Shown here piece by piece: positions 1 to 5,537 of a DNA stretch of 9,532 nucleotides. The notes beneath the pieces are model-generated. The model worked only from the letters and a program-made list of their open reading frames with translations. It searched no databases and had not been told where the DNA came from. Origin of the DNA: Actinomycetota bacterium (lineage in GTDB: Bacteria; Actinomycetota; Actinomycetes; Streptosporangiales; Streptosporangiaceae). A program made the translations under genes and the position numbers. Each line of letters starts with the position of its first letter. Position 1 is the first letter of the stretch. The stretch spans positions 733-10,264 of the forward strand of contig PLIQ01000532.1 of assembly GCA_003140115.1 (NCBI GenBank), written 5' to 3'.

Positions 1-68
1 GGCCGCCCTCATGCCGAATTGAGTGCGTGGTACGGCGTAATGCTTATATTGTGCGCTAATTGCGTCGG

Positions 69-85
69 CCTGGCCCCCGGCCAGG
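69..85 (-). terminator. Hairpin downstream of the first minus-strand gene
   Basis: A perfect 7-bp stem, CCTGGCC and GGCCAGG, closes on a 3-base C loop. It lies about 55 bases past the stop of the minus-strand gene at 140-562, where a terminator would be expected. No T-run follows on either strand, so it is not a classical intrinsic terminator; many actinobacterial terminators lack the tract. The surrounding 1-139 stretch is comparatively A+T-rich and I see no gene in it. Confidence 0.35.
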
Positions 86-139
86 ACTATTATCCCACCG
101 CCTATTGCGGCGTTCATAAACGATCCTTTTGGAGATTAA

Positions 140-562
140 TCACTCAGACGTTATCGCGGCAGCTATCCGCTTGGCAGCCTTTTCGCCGGCCCTCTGCTTG
201 ATCAGGCCTTCTTTGGCCGCGCCACGGATCACCAGCCGTGATCCCTCTGACACCGCGCGAATGGTCACGGTCACCACCGCCGGGTTGAGGTTCGCGACTC
301 CTGACCCCACGATGCCGGCAACCTGTCTGTCCGGATCTCCGCCGTTGCCGTCGAGATCCAGGACGCTGCCAAGCTCGCTGAGCACTTGCTCGGCCTTATC
401 TGCTGCCGCTTGCGGGGGCATGCTCACGACAAGCTCGACTTCAAACACGTCCTTGCGCAGCTTGCGCGCACCCTTTTCTGCACCTCGGCGGCCGCCGGGA
501 CGTACGCGGCCGCCAACGTCACCAAGGGCACGGCTCAACAGTTCATCTTCATCGAAGGTCAT
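140..562 (-). CDS. Conserved hypothetical protein, possible START/SRPBCC-like fold
   Basis: This encodes 140 residues of unknown function. The N-terminal 35 residues are charged and probably disordered (acidic start, then an Arg/Gly/Lys-rich stretch). The rest alternates strand-like and helix-like segments: FEVELVVSM (about 40-48), a helix around 50-65, VVTVTIRAV (96-104), SRLVIRGAA (108-116), then a basic C-terminal helix (117-137) with the conserved-looking stretch KEGLIKQRAGEKAAKRI. The order strands, then a long C-terminal helix, recalls polyketide-cyclase/START-like proteins. I recall similar proteins in streptomycetes, but the fold is inferred. I chose the ATG at 562 because the in-frame extension to 727 is compositionally unlike the rest and Cys-rich. 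The upstream ribosome site is weak (AGAAAGA). It is transcribed alone, and no partner gene is adjacent. Confidence 0.75.
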   Translation of the reverse strand: MTFDEDELLSRALGDVGGRVRPGGRRGAEKGARKLRKDVFEVELVVSMPPQAAADKAEQVLSELGSVLDLDGNGGDPDRQVAGIVGSGVANLNPAVVTVTIRAVSEGSRLVIRGAAKEGLIKQRAGEKAAKRIAAAITSE

Positions 563-755
563 GCTCGCAGATCTTTCTGGGATGCCCTTTCCGGCCGGGA
601 GCGCGACGAACCCAGGCCAGTTCGCGCATCCCGTGATGCAGGTACAGTAGCGGTTCTGGCTGCGGACGCGCCAAACGATGGCTGGACCGCAGAATTGGGC
701 AGATATGGAGTTTCCCGCGTTGGGCAAGGCCGAGGGTTCAGGCCCTGACGAGCAT

Positions 756-768
756 ACTCATCTGCCGC
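756..768 (+). repeat. Dispersed intergenic motif, copy 1
   Basis: The 13 bases actcatctgccgc match copy 2 exactly. Both are preceded 6-7 bases upstream by CCCTGAC (743-749 here). GCGGATCGGTG, resembling the sequence that directly follows copy 2, appears about 10 bases further on. The site lies in the 563-836 gap between two minus-strand genes, in which I see no other feature. Confidence 0.45.
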
Positions 769-836
769 ATGGCGAGCGCGGATCGGTGTCAGACGCGCGG
801 GAGTCCAGGCGCCAGGCAGCGGGCGTCCCGAGCGAG

Positions 837-1202
837 TCATGGGCACCGGTTGCCGCTGTCGACTTGCCATGTCCGGTCGGGTCCCTGGATGACATGGAGG
901 GTAACCGCGCCGGACTCCACCGTCACGCCGCTGCCGCCGCGACTGACCTGCCGCCAGCCCTCAGCCGGGATGCCCGTCAGGCCACCGTGCCGGGCGAACC
1001 AGGCGGCGGCCGCAGCCGGCGTTGGCTGACCGCCCCGGTCCGATACCAGCGACAGCGCGAATCCTGATCCGTTCGCGCAGGACGAGCCCGTGGCATGGAC
1101 CACCGGCGCCGGAGCCGCCGGGGCAGCGTCCGATCCGCACGCCGCAATAGCCAGCAGGCCGGCGAGCAGAAAGCTGCCGGATACATCGATTCCCCAGCGC
1201 AT
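837..1202 (-). CDS. Small secreted lipoprotein, function unknown
   Basis: This encodes 121 residues with a lipoprotein signal peptide: a hydrophobic core at about 8-21 (GSFLLAGLLAIAA) and a lipobox I-A-A-C with Cys22 as the predicted lipidated residue. An Ala/Pro-rich linker (27-36) follows, then a compact domain of about 80 residues. In that domain Cys42 and Cys120 could form a disulfide. It includes LVSDRGGQPTPAAAAAWFARHG (52-73) and a strand-rich end (VTVESGAVTLHVIQGPDRTWQVDSG). It should sit on the outer face of the membrane. I recall similar small lipoproteins in streptomycetes, all without assigned function. The ATG at 1202 is used. A GTG at 1217, five codons upstream, would add more positive charge to the n-region and is a fair alternative. 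It is divergent from the NIPSNAP gene at 1373. Confidence 0.8.
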   Translation of the reverse strand: MRWGIDVSGSFLLAGLLAIAACGSDAAPAAPAPVVHATGSSCANGSGFALSLVSDRGGQPTPAAAAAWFARHGGLTGIPAEGWRQVSRGGSGVTVESGAVTLHVIQGPDRTWQVDSGNRCP

Positions 1203-1312
1203 GTTTCTCTGACGCACGAACGCGCCTGAAGGCTCCCGCCACTTCGGCCACGGACGCAAAATAGCCAGCGCGCCCTTTCGAGCCACTACCACTTCTGACC
1301 CTGACCGCGTGC

Positions 1313-1333
1313 ACTCATCTGCCGCGGATCGGG
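1313..1333 (+). repeat. Dispersed intergenic motif, copy 2
   Basis: actcatctgccgc (1313-1325) is identical to copy 1 and continues as ggatcggg, which matches the ggacaggg tail of copies 4 and 5 at 6 of 8 positions. It lies between the divergent lipoprotein and NIPSNAP genes, about 40 bases upstream of the latter's start. Confidence 0.45.
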
Positions 1334-1361
1334 TGGTCGGCTCTGCCGGGAAGCGCGCCGC

Positions 1362-1367
1362 TAGCCT
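1362..1367 (+). promoter_or_regulatory. Candidate -10 element for a leaderless NIPSNAP transcript
   Basis: TAGCCT fits the actinobacterial TANNNT -10 pattern and ends 5 bases before the ATG at 1373, so transcription would begin at or next to the start codon. The only Shine-Dalgarno-like bases (TGAGG) lie 2 bases from the ATG, too close for a normal site, which favours a leaderless message. No good -35 is visible. Confidence 0.3.
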
Positions 1368-1372
1368 GAGGC

Positions 1373-1720
1373 ATGATCACTTGCGTGGTTGAGTATGTCA
1401 TCGATCCGGCAAAGATCGAGGCCTTCGAACGCTTCGGCCGCCGGTGGATTGAGCTGGTCGACTCACATGGCGGCATGCACCACGGCTACTTCCTGCCGGC
1501 CGAGGGAGCCAGCGATAAGGCCCTGGCGCTGTTCAGCTTCCCCAGTCTCGCCGCCTACGAGCAGTACCGTGCCTTGTTCGGCAACGATCCGGACTTCATC
1601 GAGGCGGACCGCATCAGGGACCAGAGCGGCTGCGTGCTCCGTTACGAGCGGACCTTCATGCGGCCCTTGCTGCCCGGGCACCCAGCCGGGTTAAGCAGCA
1701 CGTCCAGAACTGTCAGGTAG
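1373..1720 (+). CDS. NIPSNAP family protein
   Basis: This encodes 115 residues, close to the usual length of single-domain bacterial NIPSNAP proteins. These are small cytosolic dimeric alpha/beta-barrel proteins without a firmly assigned reaction. The family pattern is visible. An N-terminal strand (ITCVVEYVIDP) leads to a helix (AKIEAFERFGRRWIELVDSHGG, 13-34). Then come H-G-Y-F-L-P at 37-42, a strand ALALFSFPS (50-58), and a second helix with AYEQYRALFGNDP (61-73). A closing strand carries R-Y-E-R-T-F (90-95). The last 15 residues are probably a disordered tail. The start ATG is clear; see the entry on its possible leaderless promoter. The gene is monocistronic in appearance; the next gene on the same strand starts 83 bases after its stop, with its own ribosome site. 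Confidence 0.88.
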   Translation: MITCVVEYVIDPAKIEAFERFGRRWIELVDSHGGMHHGYFLPAEGASDKALALFSFPSLAAYEQYRALFGNDPDFIEADRIRDQSGCVLRYERTFMRPLLPGHPAGLSSTSRTVR

Positions 1721-1725
1721 CACTT

Positions 1726-1738
1726 ACTCACATGCCGC
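1726..1738 (+). repeat. Dispersed intergenic motif, copy 3
   Basis: actcacatgccgc differs from copy 1 at two positions. The GGA..GGG tail is not kept. It sits in the 83-base gap after the NIPSNAP stop. An ATG inside it (1732) opens an in-frame extension of the next gene, but that extension is not favoured. Confidence 0.4.
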
Positions 1739-1803
1739 GTTCCATGGTGCGTGTGGGCCGGAGACCAGCAATGGTCTGCGGTATAGGCGTAGAGGGTTCG
1801 GCT

Positions 1804-2178
1804 GTGCTTATCCTCTTGGTCGTGGAAGAACTTGCCAGCAAGGATAAGACACAGGCCCCACCTGCCTGGGTCGTCTGGGACGCACTGGCCGATCCGGGCC
1901 ATCCCGGCAGTAGCGCCTGGCTTGATCTGGCTGACGGCGAAGTTGCCCCGCAGGTCCTTGAGGCTAGCAGGCCGACGTTGGTCGTGTGGTCGTCCCTGTG
2001 GCCAGACCGACCCCATGATCAGGTCCGCTTCGAGCTGCGTCCCAAAGACGGCGGCTGCGCGGTGCGATGGCGTCTGCTGAGCCCTGACACCGCGCCACCC
2101 GCAGAGGTGATCAAGCACCGACGTCACCGGCTGAATTTCCTCATCAACGGGAAGCTGCGCGCCACATTTGATCTGTGA
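1804..2178 (+). CDS. SRPBCC/START-like domain protein
   Basis: This encodes 124 residues resembling short SRPBCC (START/Bet v 1-like) proteins of streptomycetes. These are cytosolic helix-grip folds that bind hydrophobic ligands; the ligand here is unknown. Features seen: P-x-x-V-W-D-A-L-A-D-P (20-31), the helix following the first strand in this superfamily; W-L-D-L-x-x-G-E-V-A-P (39-49); P-T-L-V-V-W-S-S-L-W-P (57-67); V-R-F-E-L-R-P (74-80) and V-R-W-R-L-L-S-P (87-94) as paired strands. A C-terminal helix with L-N-x-L-I-N (110-115) closes the protein. I chose the GTG at 1804 because AGAGGG lies 7 bases upstream and the domain begins there. An ATG at 1732 would add 24 residues lacking family character. 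Confidence 0.8.
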   Translation: MLILLVVEELASKDKTQAPPAWVVWDALADPGHPGSSAWLDLADGEVAPQVLEASRPTLVVWSSLWPDRPHDQVRFELRPKDGGCAVRWRLLSPDTAPPAEVIKHRRHRLNFLINGKLRATFDL

Positions 2179-2281
2179 ACCAACGCGGGTTTCACGGACG
2201 ACCTCGGCGTTGTGAGCAACCGCCCACCGGTACCGCTTGCAGGCGGTGGTCGCATGACGGTTGAGCGGCACAGGACAATCG

Positions 2282-2337
2282 GTTACGTGCCGGGCGGCGC
2301 ACCCCTGGGCCGAGTCGCCCGGGTGCGGTGACGTAAC
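2282..2337. repeat. Nested inverted repeat upstream of the hydrolase
   Basis: Two nested perfect 7-bp arm pairs share one centre region: GTTACGT (2282-2288) with ACGTAAC (2331-2337), and CGCACCC (2298-2304) with GGGTGCG (2321-2327). Together they could form an interrupted cruciform or hairpin just upstream of the hydrolase's probable promoter. It is too far upstream to be a leader structure if transcription starts near 2346. It could terminate the upstream SRPBCC transcript, or be a regulator target. Confidence 0.4.
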
Positions 2338-2340
2338 GTC
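2330..2340 (+). promoter_or_regulatory. Candidate operator overlapping the hydrolase -10 region
   Basis: GACGT-A-ACGTC is a perfect inverted repeat with 5-base arms. It covers TAACGT (2334-2339), which fits the TANNNT -10 pattern and ends 36 bases before the hydrolase ATG. A protein bound here would block transcription. No convincing -35 is visible. The same TGACGTAAC string recurs at an equivalent place before the XRE gene (6116-6124). Confidence 0.35.
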
Positions 2341-2375
2341 GTTGGGGCCACCTCTCCAACCCCGAGGAGAACCCC

Positions 2376-3080
2376 ATGCCTGGTCCCACCGTCGTTCTCG
2401 TCCACGGCGCCTTCGCCGACGCATCCGGGTTCGCGGGCGTGATCCGCGAGCTCGAGAGCGCCGGCCACACGGCGCTCGCCCCGCCGAACCCGTTGCGAGG
2501 CGTCGCCTTCGACGCCAGCGTCGTCAGCGACGTGGTCAAGGCCATCGACGGCCCGGTTGTGCTGGTCGGGCATTCCTACGGAGGCGCCGTGATCACCCAG
2601 GCGTCCGCCGGCCTGGAGAACGTGACCGGCCTGGTCTTTCTCGCGGCGTTCGGGCTGGAGGTGGGCGAGAGCTGCGCGAGCGTGCAGCAGCCGTTCCCGC
2701 CGCCTCTGCTCGCCAAGACGGCCGCCCCGACCCCCTACGACGCGCCCGGCGCCGCGGGCGGTCCCGACCTGTACGTCCAGAAGGACGGGTTCCGGGAGAC
2801 GTTCTGCGCCGACGTGCCGGTGGACATGGCCGATGTCATGTTCGTGACCCAGCGCCCGCTCGCGGTCGCGGCGCTCAACGAGAAGGCCACCGCGGCGGGC
2901 TGGAAGAGCAAGCCGTCCTGGTTCCTGGTCTCCGAGCACGACAACGCGATCTCGCCGGACGCGGAACGGTTCATGGCCCAGCGGATGGGCGCCACGACCG
3001 ACACCATTGACGGCTCGCACACCGCGTTCATCGCGAAGCCGGTCGCCGTGGCCACGTTCATCCGGCAGGCGCTGCGGTGA
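2376..3080 (+). CDS. Alpha/beta hydrolase (EstC-like esterase family)
   Basis: This encodes a cytosolic serine hydrolase of 234 residues, full length for the small salicylate-esterase/EstC-like branch of the alpha/beta fold. That branch hydrolyses ester bonds of small aromatic or alkyl substrates; the substrate here is unknown. Visible catalytic features: an oxyanion-hole strand V-V-L-V-H-G-A-F (6-13), nucleophile elbow G-H-S-Y-G-G (65-70, Ser67), acid residue in S-E-H-D-N-A-I (Asp189), and catalytic His215 in G-S-H-T-A-F. A Pro/Ala-rich segment at 105-135 is the cap region. Typical of the family is no signal peptide. GAGGAGA lies 5 bases before the ATG, a strong site. Codon use is strongly GC-biased (only 9 of the first 100 codons end in A or T), so this looks like a resident gene. 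It appears monocistronic, with a terminator candidate at 3232-3269. Confidence 0.93.
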   Translation: MPGPTVVLVHGAFADASGFAGVIRELESAGHTALAPPNPLRGVAFDASVVSDVVKAIDGPVVLVGHSYGGAVITQASAGLENVTGLVFLAAFGLEVGESCASVQQPFPPPLLAKTAAPTPYDAPGAAGGPDLYVQKDGFRETFCADVPVDMADVMFVTQRPLAVAALNEKATAAGWKSKPSWFLVSEHDNAISPDAERFMAQRMGATTDTIDGSHTAFIAKPVAVATFIRQALR

Positions 3081-3109
3081 CCTCGTAGACCGAGATGTGG
3101 TCCTAGCTC

Positions 3110-3188
3110 TCCCGGTGAACGGGCCGCGGTCGGTCAGGAACTCCATCTCGACCGAGTCCTCGGTCAGCACGCGGGTGGCGACCGAACC
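3110..3188 (-). pseudogene. Possible gene fragment between convergent genes
   Basis: Read on the minus strand from just after a TAA at 3189-3191, this stretch gives GSVATRVLTEDSVEMEFLTD and then RGPFTG, with almost all codons ending in G or C. After that the reading turns into A/T-ending, protein-unlike codons and then runs antisense to the hydrolase. It may be the remnant of a lost gene. I do not recognise the family, and chance is possible at this length. Confidence 0.2.
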
Positions 3189-3231
3189 TTATGGTCTCAC
3201 GTTCACCAGGCCTGGGCCGAGCGACGCCTGT

Positions 3232-3269
3232 CGCACTCTTCTGCCCCTGCGAGAGTGCGGTTTGCTTTT
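3232..3269 (+). terminator. Intrinsic terminator for the hydrolase
   Basis: CGCACTCT (3232-3239) pairs perfectly with AGAGTGCG (3252-3259) across a 12-base loop and is followed by GTTTGCTTTT (3260-3269), a T-rich tail on the plus strand only. It would stop rightward transcription from the hydrolase (stop at 3080) before it enters the convergent gene ending at 3284. Confidence 0.6.
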
Positions 3270-3283
3270 GAATCTGAGGTCTG

Positions 3284-4069
3284 TCAGAACGGCGTGTGCT
3301 GGAGCCAGTGGGTGAGCAGTTCCTGCTCGCCGAGGATTTCGATGGCGGGGTTGGAGGGCGGTAGCCGACGGGTGAGGATGAGCAGCAGGCTGGCTGCGGG
3401 CCCGCGGACGGCGACGTCGGCTTTGCCGTGGCCGCGGGCAACGGTAAGACCGGACGGTGTCCGCGTGACCAGCCACTCGCCGGAGCCGGACAGCCCGGGG
3501 TCGGTGGCGTGGAAATGCAGGCTCTGGCCGTTTCCGCGCAAGTCCGACGCCTGTGCGCCGGCCGGGTCGGCGGTGCCGCCGGTGTCGGCCGCGACGCGGG
3601 CGAGCCATTCGTCGACGCCGTCTGCAGCAAATTCCGGGGCCAGATCGACGTCTAGCCCCGCCGCGAGCTGAGCGTCCGCCAAGTGGACGGCGGCTTCGTG
3701 GGCCCGGCGCCGCGCCCAGAAGCTGGCCGGGCCGATACCGGCCAGCGTCCACACCAGATCGCTGCCAGCGGCCGTGACCGCCTCGATGACCTGGTCGGCG
3801 CCGGCGTTCAGCCATGACGCGTGCTGCGCCGGGTCCGGTGGCAGCTTTCCGTCGGCTACCTCACGCATCGGGATAGGCACGATCGCCCGGGTGGCCACGA
3901 TCTGGGCGGCCCACCGGTGGCCGCGCCCAAGGTGGGTGGTCAGCTGCCGGAACGTCCATCCCGGGCAGGTCGGTACCGGCCGTTCCAGATCACCGTCGAT
4001 GATCCGGGCGAATTCCGCCGTGCAGCCGCGCAGCTCGGCAAAGAAGCGGTCGTAACCGGGCGCAGGCAT
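3284..4069 (-). CDS. Mycothiol-dependent maleylpyruvate isomerase family protein
   Basis: This encodes 261 residues, the usual length for two-domain members of this actinobacterial family. An N-terminal DinB-like four-helix metal and mycothiol-binding domain (about 5-145) precedes a C-terminal MDMPI_C domain (about 150-258). The family pattern C-P-G-W-T-x-x-x-L-x-x-H-L (35-47) is present, with His46. So is H-E-A-A-V-H-L-A-D-A (124-133), whose Glu125 and His129 match the metal-binding H...E...xxxH set known for maleylpyruvate isomerase. Many relatives are not true maleylpyruvate isomerases, and no gentisate-pathway genes are near, so the substrate is unknown. I chose the ATG at 4069 because AGGAGG (4076-4081) lies 6 bases upstream. 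A GTG at 4084 overlaps that site and is rejected. The gene converges on the hydrolase and is transcribed alone. Confidence 0.93.
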   Translation of the reverse strand: MPAPGYDRFFAELRGCTAEFARIIDGDLERPVPTCPGWTFRQLTTHLGRGHRWAAQIVATRAIVPIPMREVADGKLPPDPAQHASWLNAGADQVIEAVTAAGSDLVWTLAGIGPASFWARRRAHEAAVHLADAQLAAGLDVDLAPEFAADGVDEWLARVAADTGGTADPAGAQASDLRGNGQSLHFHATDPGLSGSGEWLVTRTPSGLTVARGHGKADVAVRGPAASLLLILTRRLPPSNPAIEILGEQELLTHWLQHTPF

Positions 4070-4161
4070 CGGCGTCCTCCTCACGGCGGGAAACCGGATA
4101 GTAAAGCAGAACCCCGGATACGTACCCTACCCAGAATCGGCTATGGCACCAGCGCAGACTC

Positions 4162-4182
4162 CCTCACATGCCGCGGACAGGG
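4162..4182 (+). repeat. Dispersed intergenic motif, copy 4
   Basis: cctcacatgccgc followed by ggacaggg. The 16 bases 4167-4182 (catgccgcggacaggg) are identical to 5543-5558 in copy 5. The 21-base unit aligns with copy 2 without gaps (5 mismatches). It lies in the gap upstream of the retropepsin cassette, while copy 5 lies just after the cassette. Confidence 0.5.
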
Positions 4183-4222
4183 CGCTGACCCTGATTGGCA
4201 TGTTCCCGGCCGCCACATCTGC

Positions 4223-4242
4223 GACGTTTCCGCGGAAGCGTC
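4223..4242. promoter_or_regulatory. 20-bp palindrome, candidate operator
   Basis: GACG-t-TTCCGCGGAA-g-CGTC reads as a palindrome with 9 of 10 base pairs matched; the central 10 bases (4228-4237) are perfect. Size and symmetry fit a dimeric repressor site in the divergent region between the genes starting at 4069 (minus) and 4520 (plus). It touches a second inverted repeat at 4242-4261. Confidence 0.45.
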
Positions 4243-4261
4243 TTGTGCGCGATTTCACAAG
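4242..4261. promoter_or_regulatory. Inverted repeat CTTGTG-N8-CACAAG
   Basis: Perfect 6-base arms (4242-4247 and 4256-4261) are separated by 8 bases and directly abut the palindrome at 4223-4242. The two could be a tandem operator. It is about 260 bases upstream of the cassette start and about 170 upstream of the isomerase-like gene. Confidence 0.4.
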
Positions 4262-4519
4262 CCGTAGTAAGAGGAAACCATCGGGCTGCAGCAGGCGCCC
4301 AGGAACGTCCTGTCATGCATGCCGATCGGGTGCGGGCGAACGGTCGGCCGTGCCGGATCGGGGTGTTCCCGCAGCGGCCTCCGAGCCCCCAAGGTCACGT
4401 GCCCTTCCAGTGGTGCGCTCCCCCGGGATCCCCGGTGATGGTTGCCTGGACCTCCGCAAGCCACCTAAAGTGGAGACGAATCAGAGAATACGACTTAGAG
4501 AGTAACGATCGGGGACAGC

Positions 4520-5026
4520 ATGCCGGACATAACAGTGTCGGGTCACCAGTACAGCCTGGACTCACGGGGGGTCGAGGAGGCGCTGCACGGAGCGCTGCCC
4601 GAACCGATCCTTGAGCACTTTGTCGTGATCAGCGGTCGGCGCTGGCCCCCTAAGCAGGTCTTGGCCCTGGTAACCGGCCTTGACCGGGCTGACTTCACCA
4701 CACATCACGCACGTCGCGTGCTAACCCGCCTTGGCTTCCCGGCCGGCCGCGCAGCGGTCCGTAGCCGACGTCACCCAGTGACCGCCGAAGCCGTAGCACC
4801 AACGCCGTCAGCTGCTTCCGGCGCAGGTAATCGCTTCGTTCCTCTGGCAGAGGCATTGCGTCCCTTCGTAGGCCTGTGGGTGGCAGTCCGCGGCGATGAG
4901 GTGCTCGTTGCCGCATCCTCGCCGAAAGAGGTCGTGGGGTGGCTGGCTCAGCACCGCCAGCGTGCGCAGTCAATGTTCCGGGTCGTGGACACCGAGCAGG
5001 CCATCACCGGCGCGGCCCCGCAATGA
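4520..5026 (+). CDS. McrA-head-like / DUF5678-like two-domain protein
   Basis: This encodes a cytosolic protein of 168 residues with two small domains and a linker. The N-terminal part (about 5-75) has F-V-V-I-S-G-R-R-W-P-P-K-Q-V-L-A-L-V-T-G (34-53) followed by D-F-T-x-x-x-A-R-R-V-L-x-R-L-G-F (58-73). This resembles the small head domain in front of some actinobacterial McrA/HNH endonucleases, here without any nuclease. The linker (76-105) is basic, then Ala/Pro/Ser-rich. The C-terminal part (about 110-160) has L-W-V-A-V-R-G-D-E-V-L-V-A-A-S-S-P-K-E-V-V and a final M-F-R-V strand, a DUF5678-like pattern. Both assignments are from memory of the patterns and function is unknown. GGGGA lies 4 bases before the ATG. 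The stop overlaps the next gene's start (ATGA), so the two are probably translated together. 31 of the first 100 codons end in A or T, more than in the hydrolase, suggesting transfer. Confidence 0.82.
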   Translation: MPDITVSGHQYSLDSRGVEEALHGALPEPILEHFVVISGRRWPPKQVLALVTGLDRADFTTHHARRVLTRLGFPAGRAAVRSRRHPVTAEAVAPTPSAASGAGNRFVPLAEALRPFVGLWVAVRGDEVLVAASSPKEVVGWLAQHRQRAQSMFRVVDTEQAITGAAPQ

Positions 5027-5451
5027 GATTCACTTTCCGGACGCTTCCAGCAGCCAGTGGCGGCACCCTCACGCCCCGGCCTGTTGTCGACATCGCCCTA
5101 GATGGGCTAGAGGCCGCTCCCATAGAGTGCCTGCTCGATACAGGAGCGCTCCGGACCAGGATGAGCGCGGAATTTGCCCCCCTCGCCGGCATCGAGCTAC
5201 CGGACGACCTGACCGAAGAATTTTACGTCGGAGGAGTGAAAACAGTCGGCACAATGGCCCGCGTCAATCTCATGGTGTCCGACGGCACAGACGAGTTCTC
5301 CTGGGATGCGCCAGTGTGGTTCTGTGAACCGTGGCCCCACCCGTTCGGGCTGGCCGGACTAGAAGGCTTCCTGCGTCACTTCCTCGTGACAATCCACGCC
5401 TATCACGAATATCTTGAGATTGAGCCTGAGCCGAATCTCCAGGATGTATAG
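5023..5451 (+). CDS. Retropepsin-like aspartic protease
   Basis: This encodes 142 residues, one lobe of the pepsin/retropepsin (clan AA) fold, which would have to dimerise to be active. The catalytic motif is D-T-G-A (39-42) after the strand P-I-E-C-L-L. The second signature, hydrophobic strand plus glycine, is F-G-L-A-G-L-E-G-F-L-R-H-F (108-120), corresponding to the ILG-type motif of retropepsins. The flap would be the hairpin around E-F-Y-V-G-G-V-K-T-V-G-T-M-A (66-79). There is no signal peptide or membrane segment, so it acts in the cytosol. The start is the ATG at 5023, whose bases overlap the preceding TGA. An in-frame upstream extension runs antisense-like through the previous gene and is rejected. 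Substrate unknown; the co-translated partner is the obvious candidate substrate, adaptor or inhibitor. 47 of 142 codons end in A or T. Confidence 0.85.
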   Translation: MRFTFRTLPAASGGTLTPRPVVDIALDGLEAAPIECLLDTGALRTRMSAEFAPLAGIELPDDLTEEFYVGGVKTVGTMARVNLMVSDGTDEFSWDAPVWFCEPWPHPFGLAGLEGFLRHFLVTIHAYHEYLEIEPEPNLQDV

Positions 5452-5537
5452 CAATCCGCACGACCACAATGCCAGCCTGGTAATCAGCTTCCTGGCCGCG
5501 GCAGCTGATGCAAGTACATCTAACCTCACCGAGGTTT

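Larger units (their letters stand above)
4070..4519. other. 450-base divergent intergenic region
   Basis: No convincing reading frame is seen on either strand. The region separates the minus-strand isomerase-like gene from the plus-strand cassette starting at 4520. It holds one copy of the dispersed motif (4162-4182) and two touching inverted repeats (4223-4242, 4242-4261). It also holds GGGATCCC and CCCGGG palindromes near 4421-4432, which are unremarkable at this GC content. It must contain the promoters of both flanking genes, but no clear -35/-10 pair stands out. Confidence 0.6.

Noticed and set aside
129..650. A 173-codon plus-strand frame
   Set aside because: Ser/Arg/Pro-rich antisense product of the conserved minus-strand gene at 140-562.
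563..727. N-terminal extension of the first minus-strand gene to an upstream ATG
   Set aside because: The extension is Cys- and Trp-rich and unlike the charged start beginning MTFDEDELL.
1732..1803. Upstream ATG extension of the SRPBCC gene
   Set aside because: The added residues have no family character, the ATG lies inside a dispersed motif copy, and the GTG at 1804 has AGAGGG at ideal spacing.
1642..2424. A 260-codon minus-strand frame
   Set aside because: It crosses the NIPSNAP end, the SRPBCC gene and the hydrolase start in antisense; only the 2184-2290 stretch looked protein-like and is listed as a separate finding.
2283..3170. A long minus-strand reading frame (295 codons) over the hydrolase
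   Set aside because: It is antisense to a gene with a complete catalytic triad; its protein is Arg/Gly-rich and low in pattern, as expected of a mirror frame in GC-rich DNA.
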